12,226 bases of DNA, taken from positions 27,147 through 39,372 of the forward strand of contig PMCH01000067.1 in assembly GCA_003154055.1 (NCBI GenBank), read 5' to 3'. Below the pieces are notes generated by a model. The model saw only the letters and a list, made by a program, of their open reading frames with translations, was not told the origin of the DNA and did no database searches. The number at the start of each line of letters is the position of its first letter. Within the stretch, counting starts at the first letter, position 1. A program made the position numbers and the translations under genes. Positions 6,447 to 12,226 of the stretch are shown here, in pieces. Origin of the DNA: Acidobacteriaceae bacterium (lineage in GTDB: Bacteria; Acidobacteriota; Terriglobia; Terriglobales; Acidobacteriaceae).

Positions 6447-6468
6447 GGACAGCCGCCCCCGGCTGTCC
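6447..6468. repeat. Perfect palindromic hairpin upstream of isocitrate dehydrogenase
   Basis: Arms GGACAGCCG (6447-6455) and CGGCTGTCC (6460-6468) are perfect over 9 bp around a 4-base CCCC centre. It lies 15 nt upstream of the dehydrogenase ATG and 21 nt after the nrdR stop. There is no T-run on either side, so it looks more like a dispersed intergenic palindrome than a standard terminator. Confidence 0.65.
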
Positions 6469-6489
6469 AGCGAAACGAAGCTCCCCGGG

Positions 6490-6984
6490 CTAGCTCTTGG
6501 CCGCCGTCTTGCCCTTGGGCTCCGGAGCTTCCTTCGCCTTCAGCAGGTCCTTCAACTCCGCCATGAATTCCTGAACGTCCTTGAAGTCCAGGTACACCGA
6601 GGCAAAGCGCACGTACGCGACTTTGTCATATCGCCGCAGGCGGTTCATGATCAGCTCGCCCAGTTCGCTGGTCTTGCGCTCGCGCTCCGGCGATTCGATC
6701 ACGAAGGCCTCGGACTCATTGACGATCTGCTCCAGTTTGCCGATCGGCACCGGACGCTTCTCGCAGGCGTGCATCAGCCCGGTCAGGATTTTCTGGCGGT
6801 CGAAGCGCTCACGGCGCCCGTCTTTCTTAACCACCATGTAGGGGATTTCATCAATGCGCTCGTACGTAGTGAAGCGCTTGTGGCACTTCAGGCATTCGCG
6901 GCGTCGGCGGATCGAATCCGCTTCCTTGCTCTCGCGCGAATCCACCACCTTGTCATTTTCAAATCCGCAGAAGGGACACTTCAT
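6490..6984 (-). CDS. nrdR: Transcriptional repressor NrdR
   Basis: A 164-residue member of the NrdR family, which senses ATP/dATP and represses ribonucleotide reductase genes by binding NrdR boxes. The zinc ribbon is complete: C3 and C6 (MKCPFCG) with C31 and C34 (CLKC), followed by the family block RRRRECLKCHKRFTTYER (26-43). The ATP-cone domain runs from about 48 to 139, with VVKKDGRRERFDRQKI and the C-terminal VAYVRFASVYLDFKDVQEF. Residues 148-164 form a lysine- and alanine-rich tail slightly longer than usual. The ATG at 6984 has a weak upstream region. No reductase gene and no recognisable NrdR box is in the window, so its targets lie elsewhere. It reads towards the isocitrate dehydrogenase gene across 57 nt. 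Confidence 0.96.
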   Translation of the reverse strand: MKCPFCGFENDKVVDSRESKEADSIRRRRECLKCHKRFTTYERIDEIPYMVVKKDGRRERFDRQKILTGLMHACEKRPVPIGKLEQIVNESEAFVIESPERERKTSELGELIMNRLRRYDKVAYVRFASVYLDFKDVQEFMAELKDLLKAKEAPEPKGKTAAKS

Positions 6985-7014
6985 GGGGCTTCGGTTAGCT
7001 CAGGAGTACCGCTA

Positions 7015-7023
7015 ATTGTAGCA
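7015..7023 (-). promoter_or_regulatory. Candidate extended -10 promoter element for nrdR
   Basis: In the 58-bp gap upstream of nrdR the minus strand reads TGC TACAAT, an extended -10 with five of six bases matching TATAAT. A start near 7008 would give a leader of about 24 nt. No clear -35. The layout is the same as that proposed for ctaA. Confidence 0.35.
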
Positions 7024-7042
7024 GGCGGGGAATTTCACTACC

Positions 7043-8113
7043 TCAGGTTGCGTTCGCGGCGGGCACAACCTCTTCCGCCTGGGCCGTTTCTTCCGATAGC
7101 TTCCGCAGCGACAATCGTTCCCGGTGCGCCAGGAACAACCCCAGCGGCACGATGGCCACGAACGTCACCAGCCACAACATGATGCCGCAACTCGCCGCGA
7201 GTTCCTTGGGTACGTCAAACACCCGCTCCAGCGTCGCGATGGTGGCCAGTTGCGATCCACCTCCCACGCCCGGAAGCTGCACGAAAGAACCGACCATGCT
7301 CGCCCCCATCAGGATGAGGATCTTCTCCCTGGGAATTTCCAGCGAATTGATAACCGAACCGTCAGCCACCTGATAGGAATGAGCCACTTCCTGGTAGGCA
7401 ACCACGATCATGAACCACATCAGAAGAGAGAGAGCAGCGACCGCAAACAACGACAGTGGTCCATGAATGGTGTTCAAGCCACTTCGGAACTCGCGAATCC
7501 GCGCGGCCGCCTTTTGGCCCAAGCCAGCAGGCAAGTGTGCAAAACGGAACTCGGTCCAATCTGCAATGCCATTGCCCTTCCAATGGACGGCAATTGCGGC
7601 CACGGCAGTTGCCAATACAAATAGAACTACGCCGAATCCAATCTTCTGAAAATAGGTGTAATGCGGATCGTGCCTTAGCTCCGCCCCGCCAAAAATTGCC
7701 CCCACGAGCAGCACCGCATAGGCCGCGAAGTCAAAAATGCGTTCGACCGTCCAGACTCCCAGCTGCGAAGAAAATGACAAGTTCTGACGCCGCGCAATCA
7801 GATAAGGACGCGTCAGTTCGCCGGGACGCCCCAGCAGAGCTAGCCCGGCAAATCCAATCATGGTAGGTGCCACAAGGGTCAGCCATGACGCTTTCGGCCG
7901 CACGGGACGCAAGAAAATCTTCCAGCGGATCGCCCGCACCACGTAGGCCAGATAAATCAGGGCCACTCCATGCGCGATGTGAAGCCAATTCCGGGGGCGC
8001 GTCTCCCGGAAACGCGCCCAATCGAAATTCTTCCAGGTGCGGAACTGGAGATAGACCAGCACCACGAGTACGAGGAACACCACGGCATAGAGGACGTGTT
8101 TTTTCTTGATCAT
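7043..8113 (-). CDS. Flippase-like membrane protein of the lysylphosphatidylglycerol synthase TM domain family (UPF0104/YbhN-like)
   Basis: A 356-residue polytopic membrane protein with about eight hydrophobic segments, near residues 7-24, 45-65, 80-95, 128-143, 158-177, 220-240, 263-290 and 307-328. Family landmarks are GRPGELTRPYLIARR (95-109), the VERIFD motif (123-128) and QLPGVGGGS (279-287). This is the integral-membrane half of MprF-type proteins without the catalytic lysyl-transfer domain. Related proteins are thought to move or modify lipids or glycolipids, but the substrate here is unknown. I start it at the ATG at 8113; upstream extension to a TTG at 8161 would add residues that do not look membrane-protein-like. 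No strong Shine-Dalgarno is present. A putative promoter lies 54-80 nt upstream, so the gene probably begins its own transcript. Confidence 0.87.
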   Translation of the reverse strand: MIKKKHVLYAVVFLVLVVLVYLQFRTWKNFDWARFRETRPRNWLHIAHGVALIYLAYVVRAIRWKIFLRPVRPKASWLTLVAPTMIGFAGLALLGRPGELTRPYLIARRQNLSFSSQLGVWTVERIFDFAAYAVLLVGAIFGGAELRHDPHYTYFQKIGFGVVLFVLATAVAAIAVHWKGNGIADWTEFRFAHLPAGLGQKAAARIREFRSGLNTIHGPLSLFAVAALSLLMWFMIVVAYQEVAHSYQVADGSVINSLEIPREKILILMGASMVGSFVQLPGVGGGSQLATIATLERVFDVPKELAASCGIMLWLVTFVAIVPLGLFLAHRERLSLRKLSEETAQAEEVVPAANAT

Positions 8114-8133
8114 GCGGTGCAAAACTTGGAAGG

Positions 8134-8147
8134 GGCGCAGCTGCGCC
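8134..8147. repeat. 14-bp perfect palindrome in the flippase-like gene leader
   Basis: GGCGCAGCTGCGCC is fully self-complementary. It lies 20 nt before the ATG at 8113 and downstream of the putative promoter, so it would be in the 5' leader of the message or serve as an operator. Role not known. Confidence 0.45.
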
Positions 8148-8166
8148 GGGCACGCCCCCAAATGAA

Positions 8167-8193
8167 GGTATATGAGCGAGCAGGAAGGGTCAA
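8167..8193 (-). promoter_or_regulatory. Candidate sigma-70-type promoter for the flippase-like gene
   Basis: On the minus strand TTGACC (8188-8193, five of six to the -35 consensus) is followed after 15 nt by TATACC (8167-8172, four of six to the -10 consensus). The spacer is shorter than ideal. A start near 8160 would give a leader of about 45 nt holding the 14-bp palindrome. Confidence 0.3.
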
Positions 8194-8227
8194 CGTTGAG
8201 GGCACAGCCAACTCTGCTATTGGGTGG

Positions 8228-8279
8228 CGCAGCGCTTTAGCGTTGCGATAAGAAATCTCTTAGTTGAGGGCTTTAGCCC
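8228..8279. repeat. Twin CTTTAG-centred hairpins at the end of the lytic transglycosylase gene
   Basis: The first hairpin has arms CGCAGCGCT (8228-8236) and AGCGTTGCG (8239-8247), with one G-T pair. The second has arms GGGCT (8268-8272) and AGCCC (8275-8279). Both close on the same CTTTAG centre. The transglycosylase stop (8260-8262) lies between them, so one hairpin is inside the coding end and the other is 12 nt past the stop. They may protect or end the transcript, but no T-run follows. Confidence 0.6.
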
Positions 8280-9003
8280 CCGAGGGCTTCGCTGTCTTCA
8301 TGTGAAGGCGCGCCTTGGAAGCATCCGCCGCCTGTTTTTCTTCGGCAATCTTCTTCTGGTTGTAGTCATGCACAATCCTGGCCACATACGCACGCGTTTC
8401 GCGATACGGAGGGACGCCGCGATACTGCTCCACTTTCTTGGGCCCGGCGTTGTAGGCTGCAAGCGCTTTCACTAAATCGAAGTTGTAGCGCTCCAGAAGC
8501 TGCCGCAGGTAGCGTGTTCCGCCTCCGACGTTTGCTTCGGGGTCAAACGGGTTCGTTACCCCGAGCCGCCCTGCGGTCCCCGGCATCAACTGCATCAGTC
8601 CTTGCGCGCCTTTGCGAGATACCGCGCGCGAGTTAAATCCACTCTCGGCATGAATCACGCTGTTCACCAGGTCGGGATCGAGGTGGTACGTGGCGCTGGC
8701 TGAGGTCACTACACGGTTTACGTCTGGACTCGGCGAAGATCCCGCTTGCGACGGCGCAGGTGACAGATCTTTTTCGAAGCCTTCAATCTCCGTCGTAGGG
8801 ACGTCAATGAAGCTGGTGTCGCCCGCGCTCAGGAATAGACGCGTGTTGGCTCCATCAGTCTGACGATGCTCATGGCGGATCGTGAAGCCGTTGCGAAGGC
8901 GGGCGAGATCGGCCGCCGAAGCCGGGGTTGACAGCGCAGTCAAAGCAGCCGCGGAAAGAAACGCCGCACCTGCCGCCACCCGTATTGGTCGCATCCAACT
9001 CAT
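8260..9003 (-). CDS. Secreted lytic murein transglycosylase (SLT/GH23 domain)
   Basis: A 247-residue exported enzyme that should cleave the MurNAc-GlcNAc bond of peptidoglycan and form 1,6-anhydro ends. A signal peptide covers residues 1-30 (hydrophobic core AAGAAFLSAAALTAL, cleavage likely after ASA). Residues 31-95 are a spacer with no domain I can name. The SLT domain spans about 96-218. It contains VIHAESGFNSRAVSRKGAQ with catalytic E120, GLMQLMPGTA (135-144) and ALAAYNAGP (180-188). The last 30 residues are rich in Lys, Ala and Glu and end in PSGAKALN, encoded by a palindromic repeat. The start at 9003 is 15 nt after the stop of the upstream HAD gene, so both are probably on one transcript. 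No lipobox is seen, so it is periplasmic rather than lipid-anchored. Confidence 0.92.
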   Translation of the reverse strand: MSWMRPIRVAAGAAFLSAAALTALSTPASAADLARLRNGFTIRHEHRQTDGANTRLFLSAGDTSFIDVPTTEIEGFEKDLSPAPSQAGSSPSPDVNRVVTSASATYHLDPDLVNSVIHAESGFNSRAVSRKGAQGLMQLMPGTAGRLGVTNPFDPEANVGGGTRYLRQLLERYNFDLVKALAAYNAGPKKVEQYRGVPPYRETRAYVARIVHDYNQKKIAEEKQAADASKARLHMKTAKPSGAKALN

Positions 9004-9018
9004 TCTTATCTGGCAGCC

Positions 9019-9900
9019 TTATTTGGCGATGATCGCCGCATCCAGTGCAGTCCCGTTCAGGACATGCTCGATCGCCGCCGCAACTCCGCCTTCCGCGTTC
9101 GAGCGGGTGATCGGCCATCCCCGCCCCAGTAATTCTTCCGACGCATTCCCCATGATAAAGGGCCGTCCGGCGAAGGCAAGCATTTCAATGTCGTTGTAGT
9201 TATCACCGATGGCCATGACCTGTTCGCGGGCAATCCCCCGGTAATTGGCCCAACGCTCGAGCGCGTGCCCCTTGGAACAGCCTGCGTTCAGCACATCCAC
9301 AATCGAAAGATCTCGTCCCGGATATTCCGTGCGCAAAACTGTGATCGGCAGTCCCGAACGATCGAGCGCCCGCAACGCCTGTTGCATCCGCGCGACCGGT
9401 CCGCAAAACATCACCTGCACCGGGTCCGTGGTGAGCGCGTTCTCAATCGGAACCACGAACTCAATGTATTCCAGGTTCTTCCCCAGCCAGCGTTGGATGC
9501 TGCCTTCCAGTTCCCGGAGATGCTCGAGCACGATCGCTCCCTTGCCATCCTTGTCAAAGGTTAGAACAGTCTGGCCCCGAAATTCTTGCATCACGCCGCA
9601 GAGATCCCGGCTGGTTTTCTCGGGAAGCAGGTCGCGATGGAATGTCTCGCCTGTAAGCGAGCGCGTAACGGCGCCATTCGAGCAGATCAGCCACAAATCG
9701 AAGCCCAGTTGCTGCACAATTGGCAGCGCAAAGGTGTGGCGCCGCCCGGTGACCACGATCACCTCGATCCCTCTCTGACGCGCATGACGCAGCGCAGCGA
9801 GATCGATCTCGGAAATCTCAAACTCGGGATTTAACAGGGTGCCGTCAATATCAACGGCAATTAAGCGGATGGGAGCGGCGGTCACACTCGATTTTAACAT
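9019..9900 (-). CDS. Cof-type HAD-superfamily hydrolase (sugar-phosphate/flavin phosphatase type)
   Basis: A 293-residue HAD phosphatase with a type IIB cap. Motif I is VDIDGTLL with nucleophile D17 and acid/base D19. Motif II is VIVVTGRRH with T51, motif III is K210 in CSKGHALERW, and motif IV is GDNYND (232-237), which binds magnesium. The cap lies between about 85 and 200. Cof-type enzymes act on small phosphorylated metabolites; the substrate cannot be told here. The start is uncertain. The ATG at 9900 overlaps a TGTTAAAAT extended -10 motif on the same strand. A GTG at 9885 (giving MTAAPIRLIAVDIDG) would match the family start better and could be leaderless. No Shine-Dalgarno fits either. 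It is followed closely by the transglycosylase gene. Confidence 0.9.
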   Translation of the reverse strand: MLKSSVTAAPIRLIAVDIDGTLLNPEFEISEIDLAALRHARQRGIEVIVVTGRRHTFALPIVQQLGFDLWLICSNGAVTRSLTGETFHRDLLPEKTSRDLCGVMQEFRGQTVLTFDKDGKGAIVLEHLRELEGSIQRWLGKNLEYIEFVVPIENALTTDPVQVMFCGPVARMQQALRALDRSGLPITVLRTEYPGRDLSIVDVLNAGCSKGHALERWANYRGIAREQVMAIGDNYNDIEMLAFAGRPFIMGNASEELLGRGWPITRSNAEGGVAAAIEHVLNGTALDAAIIAK

Positions 9901-9909
9901 TGAGTGTGG

Positions 9910-9929
9910 GGCGGACACTCCGGTCCGCC
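9910..9929. repeat. GGCGGAC/GTCCGCC inverted repeat between divergent genes
   Basis: Perfect 7-bp arms at 9910-9916 and 9923-9929 enclose six bases. It lies 9 nt upstream of the HAD ATG and about 10 nt from the candidate promoter of the plus-strand gene. A second, separate 7-bp inverted repeat (CACACTC 9883-9889, GAGTGTG 9902-9908) surrounds the HAD ATG. Confidence 0.5.
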
Positions 9930-9937
9930 AACGGCTG

Positions 9938-9962
9938 TGCGACAATTGTCAGCTCTCGGAGA
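9938..9962 (+). promoter_or_regulatory. Candidate extended -10 and ribosome-binding site of the small secreted protein
   Basis: TGC GACAAT (9938-9946) resembles an extended -10, inside the perfect 10-bp palindrome GACAATTGTC (9941-9950). CGGAGA at 9957-9962 is a good Shine-Dalgarno 6 nt before the ATG at 9969, which fixes the start. Confidence 0.4.
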
Positions 9963-9968
9963 CCATCC

Positions 9969-10406
9969 ATGAAACTGCGCTTCCTGCTTCTGTTCCTGGC
10001 ACTGCTCCCGGCATCTCTGCCCGCCCAGACCACCGACACTTCGGGCAAGCCCTTCGTGGTCGAGTACTACTACAAAGCCAAATGGGGTTCCGCGGACGAG
10101 TTTCTCCAGCTCTTCAAGAAGAACCACTACCCGCTCCTCAAGAAGCAGGTAGAAATGGGACGCATGCTCAAGGTCTGGATGGACCAGCCGCGCTACCACG
10201 CCACCGAAGACGGCCGCTGGGATTACCGCGTGACCATCGTCTTCAAGAATTCAACTGTGGCGAACGAGCCGTTCGACGAAGACACGCTGAAGAAACAGCT
10301 CTATCCCGACCAGGCGTCCTACCTGAAAGAAGAGCAGCGCCGCTTCGAGATCCTGCTCTCGCATTGGGATCTGCCGGTCCGCACCATGGACCTGGAAGGG
10401 AAGTAG
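9969..10406 (+). CDS. Small secreted protein of unknown function
   Basis: A 145-residue protein that I cannot assign to a named family. It starts with a clear signal peptide (MKLRFLLLFLALLPASLPA, cleavage probably after A19). The mature part of about 126 residues begins with FVVEYYYKAKWGSADEFLQLFKKNHYPLL (29-57). It continues with a charged middle, a second strand-like segment DYRVTIVFKN (85-94), and a helical KKQLYPDQASYLKEEQRRFEILLSHW. The strand-helix-strand pattern and the early YKAKWGSADEF segment recall dimeric ferredoxin-like (EthD/antibiotic-monooxygenase-like) barrels, but this is only an impression. No cysteines are present in the mature part. Start and ribosome-binding site are clear. 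The stop lies 3 bp from the stop of the convergent dehydrogenase gene. Codon use looks like its neighbours. Confidence 0.8.
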   Translation: MKLRFLLLFLALLPASLPAQTTDTSGKPFVVEYYYKAKWGSADEFLQLFKKNHYPLLKKQVEMGRMLKVWMDQPRYHATEDGRWDYRVTIVFKNSTVANEPFDEDTLKKQLYPDQASYLKEEQRRFEILLSHWDLPVRTMDLEGK

Positions 10407-10409
10407 AGG

Positions 10410-11258
10410 CTACTCGCCGTCAATCTTCAAGAAGTTGGCAATCATCCTCTCATGCCACTTCCATGGCAGGATTCGCTTCGTCGCCAACTGGATCTTCGCA
10501 TCGCGGCCGATCAGGTAACGCAGCCTCGGATTCGGGTCTTGCGCCACGGCCGCAATTAGCCTGGCAACCTCCGCCGGGTCGGCTTTGGGGATCGTCCCCA
10601 CCCGATCGCGCATGCGCAGGCTGCGCTGGAAGTTGGGCGATGTCTCTTTCGTAGCCTTCTCCCCCATCACCGCGCCACGCGTCCAGATGTCGGTCTGGAA
10701 CGAGCCCGGTTCGACGAGCACAACCTTGATGCCCAGCGAATTTACTTCCAGCCTCAACGATTCCGTCCAGCCCTCAAGCGCGTGCTTCGACGCCGAGTAG
10801 CTGGAGAGCGTCATCGTCCCATGCAGACCGGCGATCGAAGACACCATGATGATGTGCCCCGAACGCTGGCGCCGCATTACCGGTATTGCCGCTTGCGTCA
10901 TGGCGACCTGGCCAAAGAAGTTCGTCTCGAACTGCGTGCGGATTTCTTCCAGCTTCAGATCCTCCGCGAATCCAGCCACCGCGAACCCGGCGTTATTCAC
11001 CAGCACGTCAATGCGCCCGTAATCGCGCACCACCGACTCCACGAATCCCGGGATCGCATCGAACTCGGTCACATCCAGCCGGCGCGCATCAATCCTTGGC
11101 GCCACCCCGGCAGCCCCGACCGCTTCGTCCAGTTTTGCCCGGCGCCCCAGGTCGCGCATCGACGCCACTACACGGAATCCCGCCTGCGCCAGTTCCACGG
11201 CTGTTAGCAGGCCGAATCCGCTCGAAGAACCCGTAATGACTGCAATCTTGTCCGACAT
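10410..11258 (-). CDS. Classical short-chain dehydrogenase/reductase (SDR)
   Basis: A 282-residue NAD(P)-dependent oxidoreductase with a Rossmann fold. The cofactor motif TGSSSGFG is at 9-16, R35 after the second strand favours NADP, and D62-V is in LDVTEF. NNAG is at 88-91. The catalytic set is N113, S141 (VSSIAG), Y154 and K158 (YSASK). PGSFQTD (184-190) follows, then a variable substrate loop up to about residue 225. Length is slightly above the 250-residue SDR norm owing to a C-terminal extension ending in WKWHERMIANFLKIDGE. Substrate unknown. The ATG at 11258 lacks a Shine-Dalgarno; a TATCAT hexamer ends 8 nt before it, which would allow a nearly leaderless message. It is convergent with the small secreted gene and divergent from the inositol-phosphate synthase. 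Confidence 0.93.
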   Translation of the reverse strand: MSDKIAVITGSSSGFGLLTAVELAQAGFRVVASMRDLGRRAKLDEAVGAAGVAPRIDARRLDVTEFDAIPGFVESVVRDYGRIDVLVNNAGFAVAGFAEDLKLEEIRTQFETNFFGQVAMTQAAIPVMRRQRSGHIIMVSSIAGLHGTMTLSSYSASKHALEGWTESLRLEVNSLGIKVVLVEPGSFQTDIWTRGAVMGEKATKETSPNFQRSLRMRDRVGTIPKADPAEVARLIAAVAQDPNPRLRYLIGRDAKIQLATKRILPWKWHERMIANFLKIDGE

Positions 11259-11441
11259 GGTTTTCTATGATAGCCGCTCCTGCCGATCCATGCCGGCCGC
11301 ACTCCGCTCAATGATCCGAGGGCGCCATTTAGGTGATTTTCATCGCGTTTGGCAACGAGCGTTTGCAAAACTCCTACCGGATACGAGAACATACTTGGTT
11401 TGCACACATCTCCCCAGTCTCATAAGGAAGCAGCCTAAACT
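11259..11441. other. 183-bp divergent intergenic region (SDR / inositol-phosphate synthase)
   Basis: No gene is seen. The plus-strand side should hold the promoter of the synthase gene; TTGGCA (11349-11354) and TTGCAA (11363-11368) are -35-like but I find no well-spaced -10. The two lie in a short imperfect direct repeat, GCGTTTGGCAA and GCGTTTGCAAA. AAGGA at 11424-11428 is a possible ribosome-binding site, 13 nt from the ATG, which is long. Confidence 0.3.
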
Positions 11442-12226
11442 ATGGCGACACGGAAGCAGTCCGCAAAGACGGCAAGAAACAAGGCAGCCCGCGCCGAAGT
11501 GAAGTCCGAAGCGAGGTCTGATGCCAGTTCCGACAACCGCTCCGGAAGCTCAGGCATCCAGTCCGCCAAGGGCAAGCTCGGGGTGATGATCCCCGGCATG
11601 GGCGCGGTCGCCACCACCTTCGTTGCCGGCGTCGAAGCCGTCCGCAAGGGAATTGCCCATCCCATCGGCTCGCTCACGCAGATGGGTACCATCCGACTCG
11701 GGAAGCGCACCGACGGCCGGTCTCCGAAGATCAAGGAGTTCCTCCCGCTGGCCAGCCTCAATGATCTGGTCTTCACCGGCTGGGACATTTTCGAAGACGA
11801 CATGTACGCCGCCGCCTCCAAAGCGGGCGTGCTCGATCGCGAACTGCTTAGCCAGGTGAAGCCTCGCCTCGAGGCCATCAAGCCGATGAAAGCCGTTTTC
11901 GACCACAACTATGTCAAGAGGATCGACGGCCCGAACATCAAGAAGGGCAAGAACAAGATGGAACTGGCCGAGCAGCTTCGCCAGGACATCCGCGACTTCC
12001 GCAAATCCAGCGGCGCCAGCCGCCTGATCACCATCTGGTGCGCGTCCACCGAGACCTTCATCGAACCCTCCGCCGCTCACCAGAGCGTGAAGGCCTTCGA
12101 GAAGGGGCTGAAGGAAAATGACGACAACATCGCGCCCTCGATGGTCTATGCCTACGCCTCGCTGATGGAAGGCGTTCCCTTCGCCAACGGGGCGCCGAAC
12201 CTGACCGTGGACGTGCCTTGCATGCT
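11442..12226 (+). CDS. ino1: myo-Inositol-1-phosphate synthase, N-terminal part (cut by window edge)
   Basis: The first 261 codons of a synthase that converts glucose 6-phosphate to 1L-myo-inositol 1-phosphate with tightly bound NAD. This is the first step to inositol lipids or inositol-derived solutes. The Rossmann segment KLGVMIPGMGAVATTFVAG starts at about residue 45. IGSLTQMGTIRLGKR (75-89), LNDLVFTGWDIFEDDMY (106-122) and the later VKRIDGPNIKKG and LITIWCASTE are characteristic of the bacterial form. An in-frame TAA two codons upstream makes ATG 11442 the earliest start. The 44 residues before the Rossmann fold are an unusual Lys/Ala/Ser/Arg-rich tail that looks disordered; the enzyme proper would begin around residue 44. 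The catalytic C-terminal half lies beyond the window. Confidence 0.92.
   Translation, partial: MATRKQSAKTARNKAARAEVKSEARSDASSDNRSGSSGIQSAKGKLGVMIPGMGAVATTFVAGVEAVRKGIAHPIGSLTQMGTIRLGKRTDGRSPKIKEFLPLASLNDLVFTGWDIFEDDMYAAASKAGVLDRELLSQVKPRLEAIKPMKAVFDHNYVKRIDGPNIKKGKNKMELAEQLRQDIRDFRKSSGASRLITIWCASTETFIEPSAAHQSVKAFEKGLKENDDNIAPSMVYAYASLMEGVPFANGAPNLTVDVPCM

Noticed and set aside
6447..6468. Rho-independent terminator after nrdR
   Set aside because: The stem is strong but no T-run follows on the minus strand, and it sits just before the next start codon.
10399..10411. AGTAG/CTACT inverted repeat at the convergent gene ends as a bidirectional terminator
   Set aside because: Only 5-bp arms, mostly within the two stop codons, with no T-runs; likely chance.
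11435..12080. Minus-strand open frames opposite the inositol-1-phosphate synthase
   Set aside because: Shadows of a well-supported plus-strand gene.

Overview
The window looks like chromosomal DNA of an Acidobacteriota member, probably class Terriglobia (Koribacter-like). This rests on protein style, the pairing of a bacillithiol-type deacetylase with aerobic heme A genes, GC content near 60% by eye, and intergenic palindromes (GGGCTAAAGCCC, GGACAGCCG/CGGCTGTCC and GGCGGAC/GTCCGCC types) that I associate from memory with this phylum. No phage, IS, CRISPR array, tRNA or rRNA is visible. Most genes are housekeeping; the less ordinary material lies in the short gaps between them.

Layout. From 1 to 9900 every gene is on the minus strand, so reading order runs from high to low coordinates. 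It is: Cof-type HAD phosphatase, secreted lytic transglycosylase, an eight-helix membrane protein of the lysylphosphatidylglycerol-flippase-like family, NrdR, NAD-type isocitrate dehydrogenase, heme A synthase (ctaA/COX15), heme O synthase (ctaB), an ABC ATPase, an ABC-2 permease, a BshB1-like LmbE deacetylase, and the start of an ECF sigma factor cut by the left edge. From 9900 to the right edge the order is: a small secreted protein on the plus strand, a convergent short-chain dehydrogenase on the minus strand, and a divergent myo-inositol-1-phosphate synthase cut by the right edge.

How the genes work together. ctaA, ctaB, the ABC ATPase and the permease form a compact unit: GTGA stop/start overlap, then a 3-nt gap, then a 76-nt gap. 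CtaB makes heme O and CtaA converts it to heme A for aa3-type cytochrome oxidase. The ABC pair may be an exporter linked to oxidase biogenesis or to the membrane, but that is inference. Isocitrate dehydrogenase lies just upstream and feeds NADH to the same respiratory chain. NrdR controls ribonucleotide reductase genes elsewhere. The HAD/transglycosylase pair (14-15 nt apart) and the flippase-like gene concern phosphate metabolism and the envelope.

Most notable non-coding features: (1) the whole 57-bp gap before ctaA folds into an imperfect hairpin that pairs the putative ctaA ribosome-binding site, with an extended -10 promoter motif inside the loop side; (2) degenerate 7-bp tandem arrays in head-to-head orientation lie on both sides of the ABC permease gene, ending 6-7 nt from the start codons of the permease and bshB1, neither of which has a recognisable Shine-Dalgarno; (3) two CTTTAG-centred hairpins end the transglycosylase gene, one of them inside its last codons; (4) further single hairpins sit before the isocitrate dehydrogenase and HAD genes.
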